Assembly: GCA_964412785.1 (NCBI GenBank) | Contig: CAYPQD010000039.1 | Span: forward strand, 1-21,860 | Source: UBA5336 sp964412785 | GTDB taxonomy: Bacteria > Pseudomonadota > Alphaproteobacteria > Caulobacterales > Hyphomonadaceae | Direction of reading: 5' to 3' | DNA length: 21,860 bases | Shown: one piece after another, positions 1 through 8,138 of the stretch | Position numbering within the stretch: the stretch's first letter is position 1 | How the letters are laid out: each line of letters starts with the position of its first letter | Made by a program: the position numbers and the translations under genes | Notes under the pieces: generated by a model | Told to the model about the DNA's origin: nothing | Seen by the model: only the letters and a program-made list of their open reading frames with translations | The model's database searches: none

Positions 1-2213
1 TCGACATTGTCCTCGATGGAGATGCCGTCGAGCACGCCGTCCAGCGTGTTGCCGGTGATGACAAGATTATCGCTCTCGCCGACCTGAGAGACAATGCCGG
101 TATGGCTGGAGGCAATGAAATTACCGTCGCCATCGCGCACGCCTTCAATGACATTGTTCGTCACCGAGACGTTATCACCGGCGTCAAAAAGAAGGACGCC
201 CACAGTGGTGAAATCGCCGCGGCCATAGCCGATCTCGGTGATCGTGTTGTTATCGATCGTGCCGGTCGGCCCGAATACAAGCACGATGCCGTTCTGGGCG
301 ATGGCATTGGAGGCCGACAGGAAGCCCGCCCCCTCGACCGTGTTGCCTGTTACATTGACCGTCAGGCCTTCACCGCGCAGGTCGATGCCGTTCTTCTGGA
401 AATCGGTGACGGTGTTGTCGGTGACATTGAGGGTGCGCGCCGCACCGTCGGTGTTCGTGGCGAAAATCGCGCGACCGATCTGGTTGAACTGGATTGTACC
501 ATCGCTCTGCAGCGGGGCGCGAATGGCGGTGACCGTCGAATCGTCCACGGTGCCCGAACTGTCCTCGAAATAGATGCCATAATACTGCGCCGATGCACCC
601 AGACCACGACCGTCTACCCTCACGTCCTCAATCGTCACATTGGAACTGTTGAGGACGGCAACCACAGCCTGGCCGGACGTGGAGGGCGCGTTTGCAGCCG
701 GACTGTCGACCATCTCGATAATGGTGCCATCGCCCTGGCCGCGAATGGTGAGATCGGTGAGACCATCAATCGTGACCTGCTCACGATAGGTGCCGGCGCC
801 AAGGAGGATGGTGTCTCCATCCTCGGCGGCGGCGACCGCCTCGCCAATTGTGGAGAAGCCATTGCTGCCGCTATTGTCGACCAAGAGGAGGCGGCCATCG
901 GCAAAGGAGAGGATTTCGATGCTGTCGATGGACACCGTGTCCGTGCCGTCGCTCACCGTGCCGGCGACCAGGTCGATCGTGTAGGCGGACGCATTGCCGG
1001 AGAAGGCGGCGGTGTCGGTGCCTGCGCCGCCTTCCAGGGTGTCATCGCCGCCAGCGCCCGCCAGCGTGTCGTCGCCCACGCCGCCGAGAAGGACGTTGAC
1101 GCCTGACGAGCCGGTGAGGCCGTCATTGCCCGTGCCGCCCGTCGCGTTCTCGAAGGCGGTCAGGTTGTCAGACCCGATGCCCGTGCCCGTTGCCGTGCCG
1201 GCGCCGAGATCGACCGTCACGCCAGCGGTGTCGCTGCCGGCATCATAGGTGTCAGTGCCCGCAGCGCCGTCGAGGGTGTCGCTGCCGCCACTGGCGAAGA
1301 CCGTGTTGTCAGCGCCGTCGCCGGCGAATGCGTCGCTGCCCGCGCCGCCACGGAAATTCTCGATCGAGGTCAGACCGTCAATCTCGAACTCGCTGCTGGA
1401 GGCAAATCCGGTGCCGGCAACCAGGAAGCTGAAGGGGTTGGAGTCCAGGGAGACCGTCACCGAGCCGGTAGCGCCCGAAGCGTCATAGGTGTCGGAGCCA
1501 GCGCCGCCATCGATCTCGTCATTGCCGCTCGTGGCGGCGAAAGTGTCATCGCCGGCCGTGCCGTTCAGCGTGTCACTGCCGCTGGTGCCGACATCCGCGG
1601 CCGCCGCATCACCGGTGATCACGAAATCATCGACCGCGAAGTCCTCATCGCCGGAATCGAGCGACACCGTCATGCGCAGGTCGAGGGCCGCGCCCGTGCC
1701 GGCAATGGCGGCGGTGAAGGCCTGCGCGGCATCGCCGAGCGCGGTGCCGTCACCCTCGCCGTCGAAATCAGTGTCCTGGCGGAAAATGCCGTTGACCGAC
1801 GAGGAAAAGTCGGCGCCTTCGAAGGCAAGAAGATTGGTCCAGGTGCCACCGTCAATGCGGTATTCGAGCAGGATGAACTCATTGGGGTCAATGTCGCCGG
1901 GGCTGTCGAAGAATTCGGCGAACTTGCCGGAGAAGGAGAGATTGGTCAGGCCGGCAATGTCGAGGCCGCTCCAGGTGAAGGTGATCGGCAGGCCGGCGCC
2001 TTCGCCATCAAGGTCCATGCCTTCCAGATAGCTGCCGGTGAAGCCGGTATAGGCCTTGGCCTGGGACGGAGCGCTGCCGGTACCATAGTCGCCGCTTCCG
2101 GCGCCATCATTGATGCCCAGATAATCGCCTACTCCGTCAGAGAAAAACAGGACAGACGCCACGAAATTGGCGGAAGAGTCGAAGGTCTCGTTCAGAATGG
2201 TGGTGCTCGGCAT
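1..2213 (-). CDS. Large RTX calcium-binding / parallel beta-helix secreted protein (partial, 3' end beyond window)
   Basis: An open minus-strand frame runs without a stop from the ATG at 2213 to the window edge (737 complete codons seen). GGAGG lies 5 nt before the ATG. Residues 1 to about 200 form a beta-rich domain beginning MPSTTILNETFDSSANFV and ending near LDSGDEDFAVDDFVITG. Residues about 209-410 hold RTX-type Gly/Asp nonapeptides such as GGAGSDTYD, GGTGNDGLT and GGVGDDTLA, which bind Ca2+ in this family. From about residue 447 a pectate-lyase-like right-handed beta-helix starts (FSTIGEAVAAAEDGDTILLG, then GAGTYREQVTI), followed by many N-x-V/I-T-x-N-T-V/I rungs. The residues are strongly acidic and nearly Cys-free. 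There is no Sec signal peptide, which fits type I secretion through a C-terminal signal that would lie outside the window. It could be a surface adhesin, a polysaccharide-active enzyme or a matrix protein; no catalytic site can be assigned. Confidence 0.88.
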   Translation of the reverse strand, partial: MPSTTILNETFDSSANFVASVLFFSDGVGDYLGINDGAGSGDYGTGSAPSQAKAYTGFTGSYLEGMDLDGEGAGLPITFTWSGLDIAGLTNLSFSGKFAEFFDSPGDIDPNEFILLEYRIDGGTWTNLLAFEGADFSSSVNGIFRQDTDFDGEGDGTALGDAAQAFTAAIAGTGAALDLRMTVSLDSGDEDFAVDDFVITGDAAAADVGTSGSDTLNGTAGDDTFAATSGNDEIDGGAGSDTYDASGATGSVTVSLDSNPFSFLVAGTGFASSSEFEIDGLTSIENFRGGAGSDAFAGDGADNTVFASGGSDTLDGAAGTDTYDAGSDTAGVTVDLGAGTATGTGIGSDNLTAFENATGGTGNDGLTGSSGVNVLLGGVGDDTLAGAGGDDTLEGGAGTDTAAFSGNASAYTIDLVAGTVSDGTDTVSIDSIEILSFADGRLLLVDNSGSNGFSTIGEAVAAAEDGDTILLGAGTYREQVTIDGLTDLTIRGQGDGTIIEMVDSPAANAPSTSGQAVVAVLNSSNVTIEDVRVDGRGLGASAQYYGIYFEDSSGTVDDSTVTAIRAPLQSDGTIQFNQIGRAIFATNTDGAARTLNVTDNTVTDFQKNGIDLRGEGLTVNVTGNTVEGAGFLSASNAIAQNGIVLVFGPTGTIDNNTITEIGYGRGDFTTVGVLLFDAGDNVSVTNNVIEGVRDGDGNFIASSHTGIVSQVGESDNLVITGNTLDGVLDGISIEDNV

Positions 2214-2219
2214 GGTGTC

Positions 2220-2224
2220 CTCCA
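2220..2224 (-). promoter_or_regulatory. Shine-Dalgarno of the RTX/beta-helix gene
   Basis: The minus strand reads CTGGAGGACACCATG. This places a perfect GGAGG 5 nt upstream of the ATG at 2213 and fixes the start of the partial gene. Confidence 0.75.
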
Positions 2225-2290
2225 GGTGATCCGCTCGGGGATCGGGTCCAAGAAACGGGAGGGAGCTTCAAACTGCGCCTGCCCCCCGTA

Positions 2291-2317
2291 GTTACCTCGG
2301 AAGTAACAACTTGTTAA
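2291..2317 (-). promoter_or_regulatory. Candidate operator: 17-bp dyad overlapping a CtrA-like box
   Basis: Upstream of the RTX gene, 2291-2307 reads GTTACCTCGGAAGTAAC, an interrupted palindrome with 14 of 17 positions symmetric. Overlapping it, the minus strand at 2317-2303 reads TTAACAAGTTGTTAC, that is TTAA-N7-TTAC, one base off the CtrA consensus TTAA-N7-TTAA known from Caulobacter relatives. The position about 90-105 bp before the ATG suits transcription control. Binding by CtrA or another regulator is inferred. Confidence 0.4.
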
Positions 2318-2465
2318 CCAAACCACAACGGCGGGTTGGTGAATCTTTTGCGACTGTCTGATGACGCCCTCTCGGTCCGCGGTCGGCGAAGGAGGGCCGC
2401 TCGCGCCCGATGGCACCGGCCTTGCCATTCGGAGAGGAGAACTGGCCGCTTGGCGTCATGGGGCG

Positions 2466-2541
2466 TGGTGGGCGGTGACGGGTTCGAACCGCCGACCTAC
2501 TGGGTGTAAACCAGCCGCTCTTCCAGCTGAGCTAACCGCCC
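2466..2541 (-). tRNA. tRNA-Val (anticodon UAC), CCA encoded
   Basis: The minus strand folds into a complete cloverleaf. The acceptor stem is GGGCGGT/ACCGCCC with discriminator A and an encoded CCA. The D arm is GCTC/GAGC. The anticodon stem is GCTGG/CCAGT with loop TTTACAC, giving anticodon TAC (UAC, Val). The T arm has loop TTCGAAC. Length is 73 nt plus CCA. It lies about 140 bp downstream of lon on the same strand. Confidence 0.96.
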
Positions 2542-2596
2542 GGCGCGGCGCCGCAGGACGCCACCTTCATGTGCGCGCAAGGCCAGGACAATGCAA

Positions 2597-2625
2597 GCGG
2601 CCGCCGGCGCGAGGCAGGCGGCCGC
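2597..2625 (-). terminator. Candidate terminator hairpin downstream of lon
   Basis: GCGGCCGCC at 2597-2605 and GGCGGCCGC at 2617-2625 are perfect inverted repeats (9 bp, 11-nt loop), about 60 bp past the lon stop. On the minus strand the stem is followed by TTGCATTGTCC, only a weak T-rich tail. Termination is plausible but may be partial, or the hairpin may only stabilise the 3' end. Confidence 0.45.
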
Positions 2626-2683
2626 AAGGGGATGGGAGGGATGGTGGAACCTGCCAGATGGGCACGCAGGCGCCTCAGCCTCC

Positions 2684-5116
2684 TCAATGGGCGTGGATCA
2701 CCGGGTCGCCCTTGCCGTCACCGCCGGGCTCACTGCGTCCGCCAAGGCTGGTCTGCAGGGCCGCCTGGTCCTCGCTGGTCCACTCGATCGGCTTGAGCGG
2801 CCGGGTCAGGGCGCGGGCGAGCACCTCGGTGATGTCCGAGACCGGCACGATGGCCAGCCCCTGCTTCACCGTGTCCGGGATTTCGGCGAGGTCCTTCTCG
2901 TTCTCCGCCGGTATGAGGACGGTCTTGATACCGCCGCGCAGGGCGGCCAGGAGCTTCTCCTTCAGCCCGCCGATCGGCAGGACGCGCCCGCGCAGGGTCA
3001 CCTCGCCCGTCATCGCCACCTCTCGGCTCACCGGGATGCCGGTCAGCAGCGAGACGATGGCGGTGGTCATGGCGATACCAGCCGAGGGGCCATCCTTTGG
3101 CGTTGCACCTTCCGGCACGTGGACATGGATGTCGGTTGTGGAGAACACGCTCGGCTTGATGCCCAGCATGACCGCCCGGGCACGCACCAGCGAACTTGCC
3201 GCCTGGATTGATTCCTTCATGACATCGCGCAGATTGCCGGTCACCTTCATGCCGCCGCGGCCGGGCATCTGCACCGCCTCGATGGTCAGCAGGTCGCCGC
3301 CGCTCTCGGTCCATGCCAGGCCAGTGACAGCGCCGATCTGGTCGCTCTCGTCGGCCAGTCCATAGCGGTGCTTCCGCACGCCGGCATAGTCAGCCAGGTT
3401 GGCGGCCGTGATCTCCACCTGCGCGAGTCCCTCGGTCTGGGCCAGTTCGCGCACGGCCTTGCGGGCGAGCCGGGCTATCTCCCGCTCGAGGCTCCGCACG
3501 CCCGCCTCACGGGTATAATAGCGGACAAGGTCACGCACCGCCCCGTCAGCGACGGCCCATTCGCCTGCTGAGAGACCATGATTATCCCTTATCTTGGGGA
3601 TCAGGTGGCGCCTGGCAATCTCCAGCTTTTCATCCTCGGTGTAGCCGGCAATGCGGATGATTTCCATCCTGTCCAGCAGGGGCTGGGGCATGTTCAGGCT
3701 GTTGGCCGTGGTCACGAACATCACGTCGGACAGATCGTAGTCGACCTCCAGATAGTGGTCGTTGAAGGTCGCGTTCTGTTCCGGGTCGAGCACCTCCAGA
3801 AGCGCTGAGGCCGGATCGCCGCGATAGTCCATGCCCATCTTGTCAATCTCGTCGAGCAGGAAAAGCGGATTGCCGGACTTGGCCTTCTTCATCGACTGGA
3901 TGATCCGGCCCGGCATCGAGCCGATATAAGTCCGGCGGTGGCCGCGGATCTCGCTCTCGTCACGCACACCGCCGAGCGAGACGCGCACAAAATCTCGGCC
4001 CGTGGCCTCAGCGATCGAGCGGCCGAGGGAGGTCTTGCCGACACCGGGCGGGCCGACGAGGCAGAGGATCGGCCCGCGCATCTTCTCGGTGCGCTGCTGC
4101 ACGGCGAGATATTCGATGATCCGCTCCTTGACCTTCTCAAGGCCATAATGGTCGTCATCCAGCACCTGCTCGGCCTTGGCAAGATCGGTGGAGACCGCTT
4201 TCTTGCCCGCCCAGGGCAACGAGGTCAGCCAGTCGAGATAATTGCGCACAACGGTCGATTCCGCCGACATGGGGCTCATCTGGCGCAACTTCCTCAGCTC
4301 CGCCTCAGCCTTGTTGCGGGCTTCCTCGCTCATCGGTGTCGCGGCGATCTTCTCTTCCAGCTCGGCCAGTTCATCCCGTTCGCCGCCATCGCCGCCCTGC
4401 TCGCCAAGTTCGCGCTGGATCGCCTTCATCTGTTCGTTGAGATAGTACTCGCGCTGGGTCTTCTCCATCTGCCGCTTGACGCGGTTCTTGATCTTCCGCT
4501 CCATCTGGAGCATGCCCATCTCGCTCTCCATCAGGGCAAACACCTTCTCCAGGCGGACCTTGACGTCTGCGATTTCAAGTAGTTCCTGCTTGTCAGAGAG
4601 CTTGACGGAAAGCTGCGAGGCGACCGCGTCGGCAAGCTTGCCATGGTCGGTGATCTGACTGATCGTTGTAACGGCCTCCGGCGGCACCTTGCGGTTCAAT
4701 TTCACATAGTTCTCGAACTGCTCGACAACCGCGCGAGCGAGCACCTCCACATCGGCCGCGGGCGCCTCATCGGGCGGCGAAAGCACAAGGTCGGCCTCGA
4801 AATAGTCGCCGCGATCGTGCAGGGCAGACAGCCGGGCGCGGGCCTGGCCCTCGACGAGAACCTTGACGGTTCCATCAGGCAGTTTCAGCAATTGCAGGAT
4901 CGAGGCAACAGTGCCGACCTCGTAGACGTCCTCCTCGGCGGGCTCGTCTACCGAGGCGTCGCGCTGGGCGACCAGCATGATTTCGTTCTCGCCATCCTCC
5001 ACCATCTCAAGTGCGCGCACGGACTTCTCGCGGCCCACGAACAGGGGCGCCACCATGTCCGGGAAAACGACAATGTCGCGCAGAGGCAGAACGGGCAGGG
5101 TCTTGCGGTCAGTCAT
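2684..5116 (-). CDS. lon: ATP-dependent Lon protease (LonA)
   Basis: Homohexameric cytoplasmic AAA+ serine protease that degrades misfolded and regulatory proteins; in Caulobacter relatives its substrates include DnaA and CcrM. The start used is the ATG at 5116 (MTDRKTLPVLPLRDIVVF), giving 810 residues. A GGAAAGG lies 8 nt upstream, and the extra 35 codons of the longer frame are unlike Lon. Residues about 6-200 form the N-terminal substrate domain, followed by a coiled-coil helical stretch. Walker A GPPGVGKT is at 355-362 and Walker B has D422/E423. The S16 protease domain carries Ser678 (PKDGPSAGIAM) and Lys721 (second Lys of LKEKLLAA), the expected catalytic dyad, each one residue before the E. 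coli numbering. The C-terminal tail is Gly/Asp-rich. It is the last gene of the clpP-clpX-lon order. The hup gene often found after lon is not present. Confidence 0.98.
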   Translation of the reverse strand: MTDRKTLPVLPLRDIVVFPDMVAPLFVGREKSVRALEMVEDGENEIMLVAQRDASVDEPAEEDVYEVGTVASILQLLKLPDGTVKVLVEGQARARLSALHDRGDYFEADLVLSPPDEAPAADVEVLARAVVEQFENYVKLNRKVPPEAVTTISQITDHGKLADAVASQLSVKLSDKQELLEIADVKVRLEKVFALMESEMGMLQMERKIKNRVKRQMEKTQREYYLNEQMKAIQRELGEQGGDGGERDELAELEEKIAATPMSEEARNKAEAELRKLRQMSPMSAESTVVRNYLDWLTSLPWAGKKAVSTDLAKAEQVLDDDHYGLEKVKERIIEYLAVQQRTEKMRGPILCLVGPPGVGKTSLGRSIAEATGRDFVRVSLGGVRDESEIRGHRRTYIGSMPGRIIQSMKKAKSGNPLFLLDEIDKMGMDYRGDPASALLEVLDPEQNATFNDHYLEVDYDLSDVMFVTTANSLNMPQPLLDRMEIIRIAGYTEDEKLEIARRHLIPKIRDNHGLSAGEWAVADGAVRDLVRYYTREAGVRSLEREIARLARKAVRELAQTEGLAQVEITAANLADYAGVRKHRYGLADESDQIGAVTGLAWTESGGDLLTIEAVQMPGRGGMKVTGNLRDVMKESIQAASSLVRARAVMLGIKPSVFSTTDIHVHVPEGATPKDGPSAGIAMTTAIVSLLTGIPVSREVAMTGEVTLRGRVLPIGGLKEKLLAALRGGIKTVLIPAENEKDLAEIPDTVKQGLAIVPVSDITEVLARALTRPLKPIEWTSEDQAALQTSLGGRSEPGGDGKGDPVIHAH

Positions 5117-5339
5117 GTCTGATGCCTTTCCGTGTTTCTGGGACACGCCCCGCTCAGCGGCAGCGTGCAGAATTGGCAGGCCCGGGGATGGGCGCGCCGG
5201 CGGCCAACGCCGCCCTCTCATTCCGGGACACTCCCCGGCTTCACGCTGAGGATGTGGCGCCGCTGGTCAGCCGCTACAAGCTGGAAAATCCCGTACTGAT
5301 GGACTTGAAATGGCGTGAACCGGCACGGTCGACGAACCG

Positions 5340-6605
5340 TCAGGAGGCTCCGCCCGCCTGCACCGCCTCAGCGTGGACAAACAGCGGCTTGGCGTTCCCA
5401 TCAACCACTTCAGCATTGATCACCACTTCCGATACGCCGCGCAGATTGGGAAGCTCGAACATGGTGTCGAGGAGTATACTCTCCATGATCGAGCGCAGGC
5501 CACGCGCGCCGGTCTTGCGGGTGATCGCCTTGCGGGCAACCGAGACGAGGGCCTCATCGGTAAAGGTGAGGGCCACATCCTCCATATCGAACAGGCGCTG
5601 ATACTGCTTCAGCAGCGCGTTCTTCGGTTCCGTCAGGATCGAGACGAGGGCGTCCTCATCGAGATCCTCCAGCGTCGCAATCACGGGCAGCCGGCCGATG
5701 AATTCCGGGATCAGCCCGAAACGCTGAAGATCCTCGGGCTCGACCTCGCGAAGAATTTCGCCGGTGTTGCGATCATCAGCTGTCTTTACGTCAGCGCCAA
5801 AGCCGATGCGGGAGGTGTCGCCGCGCAGTGCGATGATCTTCTCAAGTCCGGCAAACGCCCCGCCACAGATGAACAGGATGTTCGTGGTGTCCACCTGCAG
5901 GAATTCCTGCTGGGGATGCTTGCGCCCACCCTGCGGAGGCACTGCGGCGACTGTGCCTTCCATGATCTTCAGGAGCGCCTGCTGAACCCCCTCCCCGGAG
6001 ACGTCGCGGGTGATTGAGGGATTGTCGGACTTGCGTGAAATCTTGTCGATCTCGTCAATGTAGACAATGCCCCGCTGGGCGCGTTCGACATTGTAATCAG
6101 CCGCCTGCAACAGCTTCAGGACAATGTTCTCCACATCCTCGCCGACATAGCCTGCCTCGGTCAGCGTCGTCGCGTCGGCCATGGTGAAAGGCACATCAAG
6201 GATGCGCGCGAGAGTCTGCGCCAACAGGGTCTTGCCGCAGCCGGTGGGACCGACGAGCAGGATATTGGATTTGGCAAGCTCGACGCTGTCGCTCTTGGAA
6301 GCATGGGCGAGCCGCTTGTAATGATTGTGAACCGCCACCGACAGGATGCGCTTGGCAAAGGACTGGCCGATCACGTAATCGTCGAGGACATCACAAATCT
6401 CGCGCGGCGTCGGCACGCCTTCCCGCGAGCGCACCAGTGAGGTCTTGTTCTCCTCGCGGATAATATCCATGCACAGCTCGACGCATTCGTCGCAGATGAA
6501 GACCGTCGGCCCAGCAATCAGCTTCTTCACCTCATGCTGGCTCTTGCCGCAGAACGAACAGTAAAGCGTGTTCTTCGAATCGCCGGAGGTGGTCTGTTTG
6601 GTCAT
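5340..6605 (-). CDS. clpX: ATP-dependent Clp protease, ATPase subunit ClpX
   Basis: Hexameric AAA+ unfoldase that feeds substrates to ClpP. The 421 residues match the family length. The N-terminal zinc-binding domain has Cys16, Cys19, Cys38 and Cys41. Walker A GPTGCGKT is at 119-126, followed by the GYVGEDVE pore loop. Walker B has D184/E185, the ClpP-docking IGF loop is at 267-269, and the sensor-2 region contains GARGLR. The zinc domain is the docking site for adaptors such as SspB, whose gene is at 20822-21301. clpX sits 141 bp after clpP and 223 bp before lon on the same strand. A promoter candidate lies in the clpP-clpX gap, so clpX can probably be transcribed independently. All key residues are present. 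Confidence 0.98.
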   Translation of the reverse strand: MTKQTTSGDSKNTLYCSFCGKSQHEVKKLIAGPTVFICDECVELCMDIIREENKTSLVRSREGVPTPREICDVLDDYVIGQSFAKRILSVAVHNHYKRLAHASKSDSVELAKSNILLVGPTGCGKTLLAQTLARILDVPFTMADATTLTEAGYVGEDVENIVLKLLQAADYNVERAQRGIVYIDEIDKISRKSDNPSITRDVSGEGVQQALLKIMEGTVAAVPPQGGRKHPQQEFLQVDTTNILFICGGAFAGLEKIIALRGDTSRIGFGADVKTADDRNTGEILREVEPEDLQRFGLIPEFIGRLPVIATLEDLDEDALVSILTEPKNALLKQYQRLFDMEDVALTFTDEALVSVARKAITRKTGARGLRSIMESILLDTMFELPNLRGVSEVVINAEVVDGNAKPLFVHAEAVQAGGAS

Positions 6606-6706
6606 TCGGTCCTCAATGCCGTTCGAAGTCTTAATGCGCGCCTACCCCTGAGGGCAATCAGACAGGAACCCAGCTCCTGCAGGTCGCATGCCGACTTGGA
6701 AGTGAG

Positions 6707-6734
6707 ATCATAGGCAGGGTGCCGGTTCAAGCAA
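6707..6734 (-). promoter_or_regulatory. Candidate sigma-70-type promoter for clpX
   Basis: The minus strand reads TTGCTT (6734-6729), a 16-bp spacer, then TATGAT (6712-6707, 5 of 6 to consensus). It lies just after the clpP stop and about 100 bp before the clpX ATG. It is the best -10 in this gap; function is inferred. Confidence 0.42.
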
Positions 6735-6746
6735 CCCCCGCCGACA

Positions 6747-7373
6747 TCAGCTGTCCTCGTCTTCGGCAACGCGGCGCTCGAACACCTTGTCGGCGATACC
6801 GAACGCCACCGCTTCCTCGGCGGTCAGGAAGGTATCGCGGTCGAGCGTACGCTCCACCGCCTCATAGGGCTGTCCGGTGTGCCGGGCATAGATCATGTTG
6901 AGCCGGCGCTTCATTTCGATAATCTCTTCGGCATGTCGCTCGATGTCGGTCGCAACGCCCTGATAGCCGCCCGACGGCTGATGCAGCATCACGCGAGCGT
7001 TCGGCAGGGCGATGCGCATATCCTTCTTGCCGGACGCCAGAAGCAGCGCGCCCATGCTGGCCGCCTGGCCGATCGCCACGGTCGAGACGGGACACCGGAT
7101 ATACTGCATGGTGTCGTAGATCGCGAGGCCGGAGGTGACGTAGCCACCCGGACTGTTGATGTACATCGCGATTTCCTTCTTCGGGTTCTCCGATTCCAGA
7201 AAGAGGAGTTGCGACGTGATCAGCGCAGCCATGCCGTCTTCGATCGCGCCGGTGACGAAGACGATACGCTCCTTGAGGAGGCGCGAGAAGATATCAAAGG
7301 CGCGCTCGCCCCGGCTCGTCTGTTCGACGACCATCGGGACAAGGTTGAGGGCAGTGAACATGGGATCGTTCAT
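6747..7373 (-). CDS. clpP: ATP-dependent Clp protease, proteolytic subunit ClpP
   Basis: Tetradecameric serine peptidase barrel that pairs with ClpX (or ClpA). The start chosen is the ATG at 7373 (MNDPMFTALNLVPMVVEQTS), giving 208 residues, typical of alphaproteobacterial ClpP. An AAGG lies upstream. The longer frame from 7442 adds 23 residues lacking family similarity. The triad is Ser106 (IGQAASMGALLL), His131 (MLHQPSGG) and Asp180 (RDTFLTAEEA). The spacing Ser-His 25 and His-Asp 49 matches E. coli ClpP. The handle-helix region IYARHTGQPYEAVE is intact. It is downstream of gmk with a 126-bp gap and heads the clpP-clpX-lon set. Confidence 0.97.
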   Translation of the reverse strand: MNDPMFTALNLVPMVVEQTSRGERAFDIFSRLLKERIVFVTGAIEDGMAALITSQLLFLESENPKKEIAMYINSPGGYVTSGLAIYDTMQYIRCPVSTVAIGQAASMGALLLASGKKDMRIALPNARVMLHQPSGGYQGVATDIERHAEEIIEMKRRLNMIYARHTGQPYEAVERTLDRDTFLTAEEAVAFGIADKVFERRVAEDEDS

Positions 7374-7499
7374 GGAAGGACCTTCGCGCGCGGGGGAATC
7401 GACGGAGTCTAAGGGGTGTCGCATAACCGGATATTTGTCCATGGACCGATAGACGCAAGCCCGCCGACGCAGTGCGCTGTGGAGGCCGGCCCAAAGCGG

Positions 7500-8138
7500 T
7501 CAGCCCTCACGCAAGAGGGTGCGCACGTGCAGGTCAAGGCCGCGCTGGCGCAGCCGTTTCATACGCTCGGTCCTGAGGATATGGCGCAGCGCCTCATAGG
7601 CCGACTCCAGGTCGTCATTGACCAGGCAATAGTCATAGCGCCGCCAATGCATGATTTCAGAGCGCGCGTCGCGCATCCGACGGGCAACACTCTCCGGTGT
7701 CGATCCTAGCCGGCTGGTCAGGCGCGCTTGCAGGGCCGCCATGGACGGCGGCAGGACAAACACCGAGACCACGTCATTCGGCATCTGGTCGTGCAGAGCA
7801 TCGGCGCCCTGCCAGTCGACGTCGAAGATAACGTCCTGGCCAGCCGCAAGCTGCGCCTCGGTATCGGCCCGCGGCGTGCCATAGCAGTGGTCGAAAACCT
7901 CCGCCCATTCGAGGAAGGCATCCTCGCTCACCATCCGGTCAAACGCTGCGCGCGTCAAGAATTGGTAATCGACGCCGTCGCACTCATTGGGCCGCGGCGC
8001 CCGGGTGGTCGCTGAGACCGACAACGTCACGTCGGCAAACTCCTCCATCAGCTTGCGCGCCAGTGTCGACTTGCCCGCTCCCGACGGACTGGAGATCACG
8101 AGCATCACGCCGCGGCGCCCGGGCGGGTCATTCGACAT
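7500..8138 (-). CDS. gmk: Guanylate kinase
   Basis: Phosphorylates GMP to GDP with ATP, an essential step of guanine nucleotide supply, in the cytoplasm. The 212 residues fit the family. The P-loop SSPSGAGKST is at residues 16-25. The GMP-binding segment SATTRAPRPNECDGVDYQFL follows, and the lid/Arg-rich region RRMRDARSEI is near residue 155. The ATG at 8138 overlaps the yicC stop by 11 bp, so the two genes are probably translationally coupled. The yicC-gmk neighbourhood is common in proteobacteria. Nothing is unusual in the active-site motifs. Confidence 0.97.
   Translation of the reverse strand: MSNDPPGRRGVMLVISSPSGAGKSTLARKLMEEFADVTLSVSATTRAPRPNECDGVDYQFLTRAAFDRMVSEDAFLEWAEVFDHCYGTPRADTEAQLAAGQDVIFDVDWQGADALHDQMPNDVVSVFVLPPSMAALQARLTSRLGSTPESVARRMRDARSEIMHWRRYDYCLVNDDLESAYEALRHILRTERMKRLRQRGLDLHVRTLLREG

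Noticed and set aside
102..1106. 334-residue plus-strand open frame
   Set aside because: It lies antisense to the RTX/beta-helix gene, whose frame is open over the whole 2.2 kb with clear repeat motifs and an SD. The plus frame has no recognisable domain and reflects GC-rich codon bias.
1000..1620. Gly/Asp-coding repeats considered as a CRISPR or DNA tandem repeat
   Set aside because: The periodicity comes from degenerate RTX nonapeptides at the protein level; DNA copies differ and there are no spacers.
2410..2428. ATGGCA/TGCCAT hairpin past the tRNA-Val 3' end as a terminator
   Set aside because: Six base pairs only and no T-run; insufficient support.
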